The notes beneath the pieces were generated by a model. It was not told the origin of the DNA. It saw only the letters and a program-made list of their open reading frames with translations, and searched no databases. A program made the position numbers and the translations under genes. From contig NZ_MPNU01000001.1 of NCBI RefSeq assembly GCF_001896205.1, forward strand, positions 2,274,240 to 2,338,239: a stretch of DNA of 64,000 nucleotides, in the 5' to 3' direction. Each line of letters opens with the position of its first letter. Within the stretch, counting starts at the first letter, position 1. Positions 1 through 10,687 of the stretch are shown here, piece by piece. This DNA comes from Edwardsiella piscicida. GTDB taxonomy: Bacteria; Pseudomonadota; Gammaproteobacteria; Enterobacterales; Enterobacteriaceae.

Positions 1-128
1 CCTGCCGTCGCGGCATCCCCGCGACGCGGCGGCGCCGCACTTGCCGGAATATGATGCGCCGCTGAGAAACCGCCGGCGCAAAATTCGATAATCGGGGTTT
101 GCCTGCGCCGAGCCACCGGGATACCTGC

Positions 129-1955
129 ATGCGCTTTTTAAGAGGGTTATACCCACGACGATTACGCAATCAAATGATACTCATGGCGATCCTGATGGTC
201 ATCGTACCGACGCTGTCGATTGGCTATATCGTCGAGATCGAGGGACGCTCCGCGGTGCTGGCCGAAAAAGAGAAAAAGCTGGCCGCCGTCGTGCAGCTGC
301 TCGACCAGGCGCTGGGCGAACGCCTGGACCACTTCTCGGCGCTGCCGCGCGCTGAGCGTATCCGGGCGCTGAATGCCGAGCTCAGTCCCATCACCGAGCG
401 CATCACCCAGGCGTTTCCCGGCATCGGCGCGGGCTACTACAGCAAAACGCTGGATGCGATTATTACCTATGCCCCGTTCGCGCTGTATCAAAGCAACGTC
501 GGCGTGACCATTGCCGCCGACCACCCCGGACGCGAAGTGATGCGCAGCGATACGCCGATCGTCTTTTCCGGCCACCAGGTGCGCGGCGATATTCTCAACT
601 CGATGCGCCCCATTCGGCGAGACGGCGAGGTGACGGGCTACATCTGGGCCAATGAGCTGACGCAGGATATTCACCGTCAGGCTCGCCAGATGGATCTGCG
701 CATTATGGCGGCGCTGGCGGCGGGTCTGCTGTGCAGCCTGCTGCTGATCGTCCTCTTTTCACGGCGCTTCAGCGCCAATATCGACATCATCACCGAGGGG
801 ATCTCGACGCTGGCGCATAAAACGCCGGCGCCGCTCCCCGAGCTGCCCGGCGAGCTGGGGCAAATCAGCCGCAGCATCAACGCGCTGGCGCAAACGCTGC
901 GCGAGACCAAAACCCTTAACGATCTGATCATTGAAAACGCCGCCGACGGGGTGATCGCCATCGACAGGCTGGGTGCGGTCACCACCATCAACCCCGCGGC
1001 AGAGGCCATCACCGGCTATACGCGGGATGAGCTGGTGGGACAGCCCTACGCCGCCCTGTTCTCCGACTCCCATTTCGCCAGTCCGGTGCTGGATACCCTG
1101 GCGCACGGCACCGCCCACCTGGCGCAAGAGGTCAGCTTCCCGGCGCGTCATCGCACCATTGAGATCAGCGTCACCACCAGCCGCATCCACAATCCCCATG
1201 GCGAACTGATGGGGGCGCTGGTGATCTTTTCCGATCTGACCGCCCGCAAAGAGACCCAGCGCCGCCTGGCGCAAACCGAAAGGCTTGCCACGCTGGGCGA
1301 GCTGATGGCCGGCGTCGCCCATGAGGTGCGCAATCCGCTGACCGCCATCCGCGGCTACGTGCAGATCATCCGCCAACAGACCACCCAGCCAGCGCATCAG
1401 GAGTACCTGTCCGTGGTACTCAAAGAGATTGATTCTATTAATAAAGTCATTCAGCAGCTGCTCGACTTCTCCCGGCCGCGGCAAAGCCAGTGGCAGCAGG
1501 TGTCGCTCAACGCGCTGATCGACGAGGCGCTGATCCTGGTGCAAACCTCCGGGGTTCAGGCGCGGATCGCCTTCCACTGCGCGCTGGACAGGAGGCTGCC
1601 GGCGATCGTGGCCGATCGCGAGCTGCTCAAGCAGGTGCTGCTGAATATCTTAATCAATGCGGTGCAGGCCATCAGCGCGCGCGGCGAGATTCGCATACGC
1701 ACCTGGCAACCCGCCCCGGCGCAGCAGGCGGTGGCGATAGAGGACAGCGGCTGCGGCATCGATATCGCGCTACAGCAAAAAATCTTCGATCCCTTCTTCA
1801 CCACCAAGGCCTCGGGGACCGGACTGGGGCTGGCGCTGAGCCAGCGCATCATCAACGCCCACCGGGGGGATATTGACGTGGTCAGCACGCCGGGAGGCGG
1901 TTCGACCTTTACCCTCACGTTACCGCGCAATCCGCCGGAGAGCCCAGCAGAATGA
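129..1955 (+). CDS. atoS: Sensor histidine kinase AtoS
   Basis: Membrane sensor kinase of the AtoS-AtoC two-component system, which turns on short-chain fatty acid catabolism in response to acetoacetate. Two membrane segments (about residues 15-35 and 190-215) flank a periplasmic domain. A HAMP-like linker, a PAS domain (about 260-370), the HisKA box AGVAHEVRNPLTAIRGY and the HATPase boxes (DSGCGID, GTGLGLAL) follow. The frame opens at a TTG at 99, but the ATG at 129 gives 608 residues, the length of E. coli AtoS, and the N-terminal IYPRRLRNQMILM-like segment begins just after it. The stop overlaps the atoC start (ATGA), so the two are translationally coupled. Identity is clear from near-continuous similarity to the E. 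coli protein as I remember it. Confidence 0.95.
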   Translation: MRFLRGLYPRRLRNQMILMAILMVIVPTLSIGYIVEIEGRSAVLAEKEKKLAAVVQLLDQALGERLDHFSALPRAERIRALNAELSPITERITQAFPGIGAGYYSKTLDAIITYAPFALYQSNVGVTIAADHPGREVMRSDTPIVFSGHQVRGDILNSMRPIRRDGEVTGYIWANELTQDIHRQARQMDLRIMAALAAGLLCSLLLIVLFSRRFSANIDIITEGISTLAHKTPAPLPELPGELGQISRSINALAQTLRETKTLNDLIIENAADGVIAIDRLGAVTTINPAAEAITGYTRDELVGQPYAALFSDSHFASPVLDTLAHGTAHLAQEVSFPARHRTIEISVTTSRIHNPHGELMGALVIFSDLTARKETQRRLAQTERLATLGELMAGVAHEVRNPLTAIRGYVQIIRQQTTQPAHQEYLSVVLKEIDSINKVIQQLLDFSRPRQSQWQQVSLNALIDEALILVQTSGVQARIAFHCALDRRLPAIVADRELLKQVLLNILINAVQAISARGEIRIRTWQPAPAQQAVAIEDSGCGIDIALQQKIFDPFFTTKASGTGLGLALSQRIINAHRGDIDVVSTPGGGSTFTLTLPRNPPESPAE

Positions 1956-3337
1956 AAACCCGCAACCGTATTCTCATCGTGGATGACGAAGATAACGTAC
2001 GCCGCATGCTCACCACCGCGTTGACGCTCCAGGGGCATGAAACACACACCGCCAGCCACGGGGCCGAGGCGCTGCAGCGCTTTGCCGACGCGCCGCCGGA
2101 CGTGGTGCTGATGGATATCCGTATGCCGACCATGAACGGGATCGACGCCCTGAAAGTCATGCGCGCCCGGCAGCCGCGCACCCCCGTCATTCTGATGACC
2201 GCCTACGCCGAGGTGGAGACCGCCGTCGAGGCGCTGCGCAGCGGCGCATTCGATTATGTGATCAAGCCCTTCGATCTGGATGAGCTGAACTTACTGATCC
2301 AGCGCGCGCTGCAGCTGCAGGCGATGAAGCAGGAGATCCGCAGCCTGCATCAGGCCCTGAGCACCCGCTGGCAGTGGGGACATATCCTGACCAACAGCCC
2401 GCGCATGATGGATATCTGCAAAGACACCGCGAAAATCGCCCTTTCGCAGGCCAACGTGCTGATCAGCGGGGAGAGCGGAACCGGCAAGGAGCTGATTGCC
2501 CGCGCCATTCACTACGGCTCACGGCGCGCAAGCGGCCCCTTTATCAAGGTCAACTGCGCCGCCCTGCCGGAGTCGCTGCTGGAGAGCGAGCTGTTCGGCC
2601 ATGAGAAGGGCGCATTCACCGGCGCGCAGACCCAGCGCCAGGGGTTGTTTGAGCGCGCCCATCGGGGCACCCTGCTGCTGGATGAAATCGGCGAAATGCC
2701 GCCGCCGCTGCAGGCCAAGCTGCTGCGGATCCTGCAGGAAAGGGAGTTCGAGCGCGTGGGGGGACACCAAACCATTCGGGTGGATATCCGCATCGTGGCC
2801 GCCACCAACCGGGATTTACAGGCGATGGTGCGCGAGGGCGGCTTCCGTAACGATCTCTTCTATCGCCTGAACGTCATTCATCTGCCGCTGCCGCCGCTGC
2901 GCGAGCGGCGGCAGGACATCGCCCTGCTCGCCAACCATTTCTTACAAAAGTTCAGCTCGGAGAACCAGCGCGACATGATTGAGATCGATCCGGCGGCGAT
3001 GTCGCTGCTCAGCGCCTGGCCCTGGCCGGGCAACATCCGCGAGCTCTCCAACGTCATCGAGCGCGCGGTGGTGATGAGCACCGGCGCGGTCATTTTTGCC
3101 GACGATCTGCCGGCTCCGCTGCACCAGCCCATCGGCGGCGGCGCTGGCGCCAAAAGCGCCCCGCCCGGCGAGCGCAATCTGAAAGAGGAGATCAAGCGCG
3201 AGGAGCGGCGCATCATCAGCGAGGTGCTCGAACAGCAGGCGGGAAACCGCACCCGCACCGCCCTGATGCTGGGTATCAGCCGCCGCGCCCTGATGTACAA
3301 GCTGCAGGAGTACGGCATCGATCCGGCCGGGTGCTAG
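1952..3337 (+). CDS. atoC: Sigma-54-dependent response regulator AtoC
   Basis: NtrC-family activator that drives the atoDAEB operon from a sigma-54 promoter. It has a receiver domain (1-120, phosphoacceptor D55 in VVLMDIRMP), an AAA+ domain (Walker A GESGTGKE at 173-180, GAFTGA loop, Walker B LLLDEIGEMP) and a C-terminal Fis-type helix-turn-helix (RTALMLGISRRALMYKLQEYG). Its 461 residues equal E. coli AtoC. E. coli AtoC has a His at position 73 that has been reported as a second phosphorylation site; here residue 73 is Arg. Just after the stop lies a GC-rich inverted repeat (about 3356-3369) without a T run. Confidence 0.95.
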   Translation: MKTRNRILIVDDEDNVRRMLTTALTLQGHETHTASHGAEALQRFADAPPDVVLMDIRMPTMNGIDALKVMRARQPRTPVILMTAYAEVETAVEALRSGAFDYVIKPFDLDELNLLIQRALQLQAMKQEIRSLHQALSTRWQWGHILTNSPRMMDICKDTAKIALSQANVLISGESGTGKELIARAIHYGSRRASGPFIKVNCAALPESLLESELFGHEKGAFTGAQTQRQGLFERAHRGTLLLDEIGEMPPPLQAKLLRILQEREFERVGGHQTIRVDIRIVAATNRDLQAMVREGGFRNDLFYRLNVIHLPLPPLRERRQDIALLANHFLQKFSSENQRDMIEIDPAAMSLLSAWPWPGNIRELSNVIERAVVMSTGAVIFADDLPAPLHQPIGGGAGAKSAPPGERNLKEEIKREERRIISEVLEQQAGNRTRTALMLGISRRALMYKLQEYGIDPAGC

Positions 3338-3380
3338 GCGCCGCCTATCGCCCTGCGGGGCCCCCCGCGGCCAAAATCTG

Positions 3381-3419
3381 CTATGCAGAATTTTGCACAG
3401 TGCGCAACGTTCTGCACAG
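3381..3419 (+). promoter_or_regulatory. AtoC operator upstream of atoDAEB
   Basis: Two adjacent imperfect palindromes. The first joins CTATGCAGAA to TTTTGCACAG (3381-3400); the second joins TGCGCAACG to TTCTGCACAG (3401-3419). This matches the paired inverted AtoC sites described upstream of E. coli atoDAEB. The pair sits about 77 bp upstream of the -24 element, the usual distance for a sigma-54 enhancer. Confidence 0.75.
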
Positions 3420-3495
3420 CGCCACCGCGCGGCGGCATTCATCATAATCCATATTATTCAATACGATAATCAATAATCTCGTCCACAGGCCACTC

Positions 3496-3511
3496 TGGCA
3501 TTCGGCTTGCT
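3496..3511 (+). promoter_or_regulatory. Sigma-54 (-24/-12) promoter of atoDAEB
   Basis: TGGCATTCGGCTTGCT fits the consensus TGGCAC-N5-TTGC, with GG and GC exactly ten bases apart. It lies 46 bp before the atoD start and just downstream of the AtoC operator. Confidence 0.85.
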
Positions 3512-3556
3512 ATTCCCTGTACGTACTCACATTCGCGTAAGCAACAGGGAACAATA

Positions 3557-4219
3557 ATGAAAACCAAGCTGATGACCTTACAGAGTGCCCGCGCGCTGTT
3601 TCGCGACGGCATGACCATTATGGTGGGCGGTTTTATGGGCGTAGGCAGCCCGCCCCGCCTGATCTCGGCCCTACTGGAGTCCGGCGTCAGGGACCTGACC
3701 CTGATCGCCAACGATACCGCCTTTGTCGATACGGGCATCGGCCCGCTGATCGTCAACGGGCGGGTCAGCCGCGTCATCGCCTCCCACATCGGCACCAACC
3801 CGGAAACCGGGCGGCGCATGATTGCCGGGGAGATGGCGGTTCAGCTGGTTCCGCAGGGCACCCTCATTGAGCAGATCCGCTGCGGCGGCGCCGGGCTCGG
3901 CGGTTTTCTGACCCCCACCGGCGTCGGCACCGTCGCCGCCGAGGGCAAGCAGACCCTTGAGCTCGACGGCAAAACCTGGCTGCTGGAGCGCCCGCTGCGC
4001 GCCGATCTGGCGCTGATCCGCGCCCATCGCGCCGACCCCCTGGGCAACCTGACCTATCAGCTCAGCGCCCGCAACTTTAACCCGCTGATCGCCCTTGCCG
4101 CCGACGTCACCCTGGCTGAGCCCGACCAACTGGTGGAGACCGGCGCGCTGCTGCCTGACCACATCGTGACGCCCGGCGCGGTCATCGACCATATCGTCCT
4201 GCCTCAGGAGAATTCATAA
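3557..4219 (+). CDS. atoD: Acetate CoA-transferase subunit alpha AtoD
   Basis: Alpha subunit of the acetyl-CoA:acetoacetate CoA-transferase, which moves CoA from acetyl-CoA to acetoacetate or other short-chain acids in the cytoplasm. The family I CoA-transferase glycine-rich segment [13 protein letters not shown] lies near the N-terminus, and the CoA-binding region [16 protein letters not shown] near residues 110-125. Its 220 residues match E. coli AtoD. First gene of atoDAEB; its stop overlaps the atoA start by one base (TAATG). Confidence 0.95.
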   Translation: MKTKLMTLQSARALFRDGMTIMVGGFMGVGSPPRLISALLESGVRDLTLIANDTAFVDTGIGPLIVNGRVSRVIASHIGTNPETGRRMIAGEMAVQLVPQGTLIEQIRCGGAGLGGFLTPTGVGTVAAEGKQTLELDGKTWLLERPLRADLALIRAHRADPLGNLTYQLSARNFNPLIALAADVTLAEPDQLVETGALLPDHIVTPGAVIDHIVLPQENS

Positions 4220-4869
4220 TGGATACCAAACAGCGTATTGCGCGCCGCGTGGCGCGAGAGCTGCGCGATGGCGACATCGTCAACCTGGGCATAGGCCTGC
4301 CGACGCGGGTCGCCAATTATCTGCCGCAGGGCATCCACATCACCCTGCAGTCAGAAAACGGATTCCTGGGGCTGGGGCCGGTCACCACCGCTCACCCCGA
4401 TCTGGTAAACGCCGGGGGACAGCCCTGTGGGATCCTGCCGGGCGCGGCCATGTTCGACAGCGCGATGTCGTTCGCCCTGATCCGCGGCGGTCACGTGGAC
4501 GCCTGCGTACTGGGCGGGCTGCAGGTCGATGAACAGGCCAGCCTCGCCAACTGGGTGATTCCCGGCAAAATGGTGCCGGGCATGGGGGGCGCCATGGATC
4601 TGGTCACCGGGGCGCGCAGGGTGATCATCGCCATGGAGCACTGCGCAAAGGATGGATCGGCCAAAATCCTCCGCCGCTGCACCCTGCCCCTTACCGCCCG
4701 CCATGCGGTGCATGTGCTGGTCACCGAGCTGGCGGTATTCCGCTTTATCGACGGCAAAATGTGGCTGACCGACATCGCCGAAGGGTGCGATCTGGCCACC
4801 CTGCGCGCGAAGACCGAGGCCCATTTTGACGTCGCCGCCGATCTGCAGATCCTGCGAGGTGACGCATGA
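4219..4869 (+). CDS. atoA: Acetate CoA-transferase subunit beta AtoA
   Basis: Beta subunit carrying the active-site glutamate of the acetoacetate CoA-transferase; this is the Glu of the SENGFLGLGP motif near residue 46, which forms the glutamyl-CoA thioester in the family. The GGAMDLVTGARRVIIAMEH segment is also typical. Its 216 residues equal E. coli AtoA. Coupled by overlaps to atoD upstream and atoE downstream (ATGA at 4866). Confidence 0.95.
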   Translation: MDTKQRIARRVARELRDGDIVNLGIGLPTRVANYLPQGIHITLQSENGFLGLGPVTTAHPDLVNAGGQPCGILPGAAMFDSAMSFALIRGGHVDACVLGGLQVDEQASLANWVIPGKMVPGMGGAMDLVTGARRVIIAMEHCAKDGSAKILRRCTLPLTARHAVHVLVTELAVFRFIDGKMWLTDIAEGCDLATLRAKTEAHFDVAADLQILRGDA

Positions 4870-6187
4870 TTGGCCGCATCTCACGCTTTATGGCGCGCTT
4901 CGTCAGCCGCTGGCTGCCCGACCCCCTGATTTTCGCCATGCTGCTGACCCTGCTGACCTTCGGCATCGCGCTGTGGCTAACCCCGCAAACGCCGCTCAGC
5001 ATGGTGCGCTTCTGGGGCGACGGCTTCTGGAACCTGCTGGCCTTCGGCATGCAGATGGCGCTGATCATCGTGACGGGCCACGCGCTGGCGAGCTCCGCCC
5101 CGGTGAAAAGCCTGCTGCGCACCGCCGCGTCGGCCGCCAAAACCCCCGCCCAGGGCGTGATGCTGGTGACCTTTTTCGGCTCCGTCGCCTGCGTCATCAA
5201 CTGGGGATTTGGGCTGGTGGTGGGGGCGATGTTTGCCCGCGAAGTCGCCCGCCGCGTGCCGGGCTCCGACTACCCGCTGCTGATCGCCTGCGCCTACATC
5301 GGCTTTCTGACCTGGGGCGGCGGCTTTTCCGGCTCGATGCCCCTGCTGGCGGCCACCCCGGGTAACCCGGTGGAGCACGTCGCCGGGTTAATTCCGGTCA
5401 GCGATACCCTCTTCACCGGCTTTAACCTGTTTATCACCCTCGCCCTGATCGTGGTGATGCCCTTTATTACCCGCCTGATGACCCCCAGGCCGTCGGAGGT
5501 CGTCAGCATCGATCCGACCCTGCTGCAGGAGGAGGCCGATTTCCAAAAAAGATTACCGGCCGACGCCCCCCGTCGGAGAAGCTGGAAGAGAGCCGGACGC
5601 TGGCGCTGATCATCGGCGCGCTGGGCATCGCCTATCTGGGCGTCTACTTCGTCGAGAAGGGGTTCAACATCACCATCAACACCGTCAACATGATGTTTAT
5701 GATCGCCGGTCTGCTGCTGCACAAAACGCCGATGGCCTATATGCGCGCCATCAGCGCCGCCGCGCGCAGCACCGCCGGCATTCTGATTCAGTTCCCGTTC
5801 TACGCCGGGATCCAGCTGATGATGGAGCACTCCGGCCTGGGCGGCCTGATCACCGAGTTCTTCATCAACGTGGCCAATAAAGACACCTTCCCGCTGATGA
5901 CCTTCTTCAGCTCTGCGCTGATCAACTTTGCCGTGCCGTCCGGCGGCGGCCACTGGGTCATTCAGGGGCCGTTCGTCCTGCCCGCCGCGCAAACCCTGGG
6001 GGCCGATCTCGGGAAATCGGTGATGGCCATCGCCTACGGCGAGCAGTGGATGAACATGGCGCAGCCCTTCTGGGCGCTCCCCGCCCTGGCCATCGCCGGG
6101 CTCGGGGTACGCGACATCATGGGCTACTGCATCACCGCCCTGCTGTTCTCCGGCGTCATTTTTGTTATCGGTCTGACCCTGTTCTGA
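4866..6187 (+). pseudogene. atoE: Short-chain fatty acid permease AtoE, frameshifted
   Basis: Inner-membrane permease for short-chain fatty acids in the ato operon. The first frame (from the ATG at 4866) gives about 234 AtoE-like residues and then runs into an unrelated tail ending at 5609. From about 5573 the AtoE sequence resumes in another frame (SEKLEESRTLALIIGALG) and continues without a break to the normal C-terminus (CITALLFSGVIFVIGLTLF) at 6187. Restoring one C to the C run at 5566-5571 (six C, seven needed) rejoins both halves into about 440 residues, the E. coli length. Everything else looks well conserved, so the lesion is either recent, a slippage-prone on/off site, or a base-calling error in the homopolymer. 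As read, no full-length AtoE is made. Confidence 0.85.
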
Positions 6188-6220
6188 CCGCGCCCTCTCC
6201 CCGTTTTTAAGGAACAGAAG

Positions 6221-7405
<1,185 letters not shown>

Positions 7406-7414
7406 AACCGGAGC

Positions 7415-7434
7415 GGGCGCGCGTCGGCGCGCCC
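7415..7434 (+). terminator. GC hairpin after atoB
   Basis: Perfect 8-bp stem GGGCGCGC / GCGCGCCC with loop GTCG, ten bases after the atoB stop. There is no T run, so an intrinsic terminator is only moderately supported. Confidence 0.4.
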
Positions 7435-7782
7435 ATCGGCCTGCCCGTTATCCCCCAGCCAGCGACACGCTTCAGCCGGGATGCCCCCCACCCCGCGCAG
7501 GCGCGGCCCACGCCGCCATCGCCACGGCCGGCGCGACGTTTTACGGCGCCGCAGCCGCACATTGCCGCACCACAGAACGCCCCCCTGCGGCCCGGGGCCG
7601 CCCCGCCGCAGGAGCCACTCGCCTCGCACGTCGGCCCCGGGGCCGTTGATGGCGCTACCCTGCCCCTGACCGGCCCGCACCGCTGCCCCCGCCATTGGCC
7701 GCCCGGGGCGGCGCTATCCGCGCCTCCGCGCCGGAGCCATCGCGCGCCCTGGGTCAAGATAGGTGGCTTTTCACCCCAAACC

Positions 7783-8340
7783 ATGAAAGGCGATAACCGG
7801 GCCTTCTCACTGTTGTTTCCCATGGAGAAGGTATTTGAACACTACGTGGCGAAGACCCTGCGTGAGCAGTATGCGCCGCAGGTCGCGGTTCACGCGCAGG
7901 TTCAGAGCAAGAGCCTGGTCACCCATGCGGATGCGCAGTGGTTCAGGCTTAAACCCGACATGGTGATGATACAGGGTAAGCAGGTGATCGCCGTTCTGGA
8001 TACCAAGTGGAAGCTGCTTGATCCCACCTTGGCCAATGGCGCTGATAAATATGCGCTGCAGCAGAGCGATTTCTATCCGATGTTTGCCTATGGTCATCAT
8101 TATTTTGATCAGCAGATTACGGTGCGGGAGATGTTTCTGGTGTACCCGGCACATGCCAATTTTACCGCCCCGATCGCGCAGCATTTTGCGTTCCCTACGC
8201 CGGGTAAACCGCCTTTGCGCTTATGGGTGGTCCCTTTTGTCATCGATAAGGTTAATCCACGCCTGGCGCTACCCGAGGCGAGCCAGCTGTATCAGGCTTG
8301 CGCCGCTGCGGGCGCCGTATCGCTATCCGTGAGCGGATGA
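7783..8340 (+). pseudogene. McrC-type restriction subunit, 3' remnant
   Basis: The readable part resembles the C-terminal half of McrC/LlaJI-type restriction components, which carry a PD-(D/E)XK nuclease and pair with an McrB GTPase. It begins around GDNRAFSLLFPMEKVFEHYV, then shows the nuclease core LKPDMVMIQGK followed by VIAVLDTKWKLLD, and ends with a normal stop. McrC proteins are usually well over 300 residues; only about 185-195 remain and no mcrB lies next to it. The frame is open further upstream (to 7354), but that stretch overlaps atoB and then reads as low-complexity Pro/Arg-rich sequence, so I treat it as non-coding. The 7406-7782 gap otherwise holds only very GC-rich DNA. Probably a decayed remnant of a defence gene. 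Confidence 0.7.
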
Positions 8341-8421
8341 TCGCCTGCGCCCGCCGCTCATCCACGGACTGCGGGCATACGTGGGAAAGGCGGCCGCTGC
8401 GATCAACGGCGTGAAAGACCC

Positions 8422-8444
8422 GCGGGTGGAACCCCCGCTTTTTT
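8422..8444 (+). terminator. Intrinsic terminator after the mcrC remnant
   Basis: Stem GCGGG / CCCGC with a 7-base loop, followed by six T (8439-8444). It lies 80 bp after the remnant's stop on the plus strand. Confidence 0.6.
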
Positions 8445-8532
8445 CAGGAGCACCCATCCAACATAGCGCGCCCCTTAATGCCGTATCGGCCTCATCGAGG
8501 GGCGCGGAAAAGCCGCAGGCGTTGCAACAGGG

Positions 8533-9543
8533 CTATCTTATCTCGGGTTCCGCGGATGGCGCTGGCTGCATGATAATCAGCGCCATGACGCCCAGGGCTA
8601 CCGCCAGCATCACGGAGCTAAAGCGGATCAGGCCATCGCTGAACGCATCGATGCTGGTTGAGGTAATCGAGTAAAACACCAAGACCACGTAGCTCGAATA
8701 GAGCAGTTGAATCGAGTTGTAGCTGGCCTTTTTCTTCACCGCGTGGATCCCCATAAATAAGGCGCAAACCACCGTGACGCCCAGTTGCCCAATCAGATTG
8801 GTCTGTAGCACGCACATGATCAGCGGGGGAACAGCGTAGAGCACGCTGGCATAGGTCGTCAGTAAACGTCTGATGCCGTAGTTATGCCCCAGGGCGGGAT
8901 TGGAATCTTTGATGATCAGCGCAACCACGATGGTAATAATCGTGCTCTGCTCCAGATCGAGCGAGATGCCGGTACAGAGAATCGTCAGCACCAGTGCCGC
9001 CTTAAACAGGGTGTGCCAACGCCGATGGGGACGCGTGCTGGCGCTATTGGCGGCTGCACTGGCATCGGTTAATGGCTCTCCGCCCGGGAAAATAAAATAG
9101 GCGAGGTAGGCGGTAAACCCTGCGACGAAGATATTCTTCAACAGAGCCAGCGGTATTTGATCAACCGAAATCGCTTTCTGTTTAACGAAAACGGCGATCA
9201 TCGCCGTTGCCACAATAAGCAAAATCGCCACCAGGTCCTGCGCATTTTTCCGCGTTCGATCCATGCACCAGTAGAATATCCCCAGCAGCGCCAGATAATA
9301 GACCTGGGGATAATCCAGCAATAACGTTGCCAGCCAGGCCTGCACCCACGAGGTCAGGTACAATACCACGGCCATCAGAAAGACCATGATGAGCGGCGGA
9401 GGATTGTGCGTCGTGGTGAGGAATACCGCACACATGGCCGGAGCCAGCAGCGGTAAGTCCGTCCCAAATACATATTGCCAAAACAGCAGCAGCACCGGAA
9501 ATAGCGCTACCCGCAGCAAGGCGTTAGCGGGACTATGAAACAT
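8533..9543 (-). CDS. DUF2955/FUSC-like inner-membrane permease
   Basis: A 336-residue, very hydrophobic protein with about nine or ten predicted membrane segments in two blocks separated by a polar linker (about 160-175, SAAANSASTRPHRR). The pattern resembles DUF2955 proteins, relatives of the FUSC/AaeB efflux family that are encoded beside HlyD/AaeA-type adaptors. Last gene of a three-gene minus-strand operon, overlapping the adaptor gene by 11 bp, which argues for a joint efflux complex. Substrate unknown; aromatic acids or drugs are typical for relatives. Confidence 0.7.
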   Translation of the reverse strand: MFHSPANALLRVALFPVLLLFWQYVFGTDLPLLAPAMCAVFLTTTHNPPPLIMVFLMAVVLYLTSWVQAWLATLLLDYPQVYYLALLGIFYWCMDRTRKNAQDLVAILLIVATAMIAVFVKQKAISVDQIPLALLKNIFVAGFTAYLAYFIFPGGEPLTDASAAANSASTRPHRRWHTLFKAALVLTILCTGISLDLEQSTIITIVVALIIKDSNPALGHNYGIRRLLTTYASVLYAVPPLIMCVLQTNLIGQLGVTVVCALFMGIHAVKKKASYNSIQLLYSSYVVLVFYSITSTSIDAFSDGLIRFSSVMLAVALGVMALIIMQPAPSAEPEIR

Positions 9544-10648
9544 AGCTGATATAGCTCCATGCCCATATCCACAGATCTTCTAGCCGCTCGCCCAGGTATG
9601 AGCGCCCCGGGTAGAAGGCAACCACCGCACGGCCACCGTAGCGCAGATTTACACCGGGCGGCAGGGGATCAAGCTGGATATTGACAGGGAAGCGCTGGGC
9701 GCTCGGGTTCGCGGTCGGTGAATCCAGCAGTCCGGTGCTCGCATCGACCTGCAGATTGCCGTTGCCGCTGCTGCCAAAGCCTATCGAGCTGATTTTGCCC
9801 GAGAAGCGCTGACCAGGATACGCATCCAACACCACTTTGACGCCATCCCCCCGCTTCAAATGCGCCAGCGAGTTCTCCCTGACCATCGCGGTCAGCCACA
9901 GTTTATCGGTATTAATAAAGGTCAGCAGCGGCTGGCCGGCGCTGGCGTAGTTGCCTTTCGCCAACGCCATATTGGTGATGACGCCATTGGCCGGCGCTCT
10001 CAAATCCGTATATTCAAGATTGAGCCGAGCCTGGGCTCGCCTGTTGAGCACGGTCTGAATTTCGGGGTTTTCCTCACCGCGTGGGCCGCTCTCAAAGCGG
10101 GCTTTTTCCAGCGCAGAGGTGGTCTGCGCCAGATTGGCCTCGGCGGTTTTCAGCTGGGTCAACGTATCATCCATGGCAGCCTGGCTAATGGTGCCCTTTT
10201 TCAGCAGCACCCGATATCGCTCCACCTGTAGCCGGGCATTATGGGCAACGGCGCGGGCAGAGGCCTCATTGGCCTGCGCGACCTTGATGGATGCCGAGTC
10301 CGCATGATAGGACTGGGCGGCCTGCTGCAAAGCCAGATCGGCCGCCTTAACCTCCAGCGCGAAAGGCGTTTTATCAATGGTGGCCAGCAGCTGCCCTTTC
10401 GTCACTTCATCGTTATTGGCGACATCAATATCAGCAATGGGGCCGGAGACCTGCGGTACCAGACGGATTATCTCTCCATTGACCCTTCCCATGTCGGTCA
10501 TCGGCGTAACGCGATCGGCCCACAGGCTGTAAATCCACAGAATAACAACGGCCAGGAAAATACTATAGGTCAGCGACCGCGCCTGCGTCGTCTTATCCTG
10601 CGCAGATGGCGCCGCACTACGCGCTTCCGACGGAGTGGAATCACTCAT
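9533..10648 (-). CDS. HlyD-family periplasmic adaptor protein
   Basis: Membrane-fusion protein of a tripartite or AaeAB-like efflux pump. It has an N-terminal cytoplasmic tail, one membrane anchor (about residues 25-45, SIFLAVVILWIYSLWA), a first lipoyl half (VPQVSGPIADIDVANNDEVTKG), a long alpha-helical hairpin (about 95-200), a second lipoyl half (LEYTDLRAPANGVITN) and beta-barrel domains. The frame opens at 10687, but the ATG at 10648 is preceded by a good AAGG site seven bases away and gives 371 residues. Partner of the downstream DUF2955-like permease. Confidence 0.85.
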   Translation of the reverse strand: MSDSTPSEARSAAPSAQDKTTQARSLTYSIFLAVVILWIYSLWADRVTPMTDMGRVNGEIIRLVPQVSGPIADIDVANNDEVTKGQLLATIDKTPFALEVKAADLALQQAAQSYHADSASIKVAQANEASARAVAHNARLQVERYRVLLKKGTISQAAMDDTLTQLKTAEANLAQTTSALEKARFESGPRGEENPEIQTVLNRRAQARLNLEYTDLRAPANGVITNMALAKGNYASAGQPLLTFINTDKLWLTAMVRENSLAHLKRGDGVKVVLDAYPGQRFSGKISSIGFGSSGNGNLQVDASTGLLDSPTANPSAQRFPVNIQLDPLPPGVNLRYGGRAVVAFYPGRSYLGERLEDLWIWAWSYISYVS

Positions 10649-10687
10649 TAACCTTATTCCTTTTCTACAATCATTAGGGGTACACAA

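Noticed and set aside
2-91. Open frame at the left edge ending ...APLRNRRRKIR then TAA, possible 3' end of an upstream gene
   Set aside because: Only 29 codons in very GC-rich DNA, where open frames are common, and no family is recognised.
759-1577. Long minus-strand open frame inside atoS
   Set aside because: Antisense shadow of a GC-rich gene; no domain and the plus-strand gene is certain.
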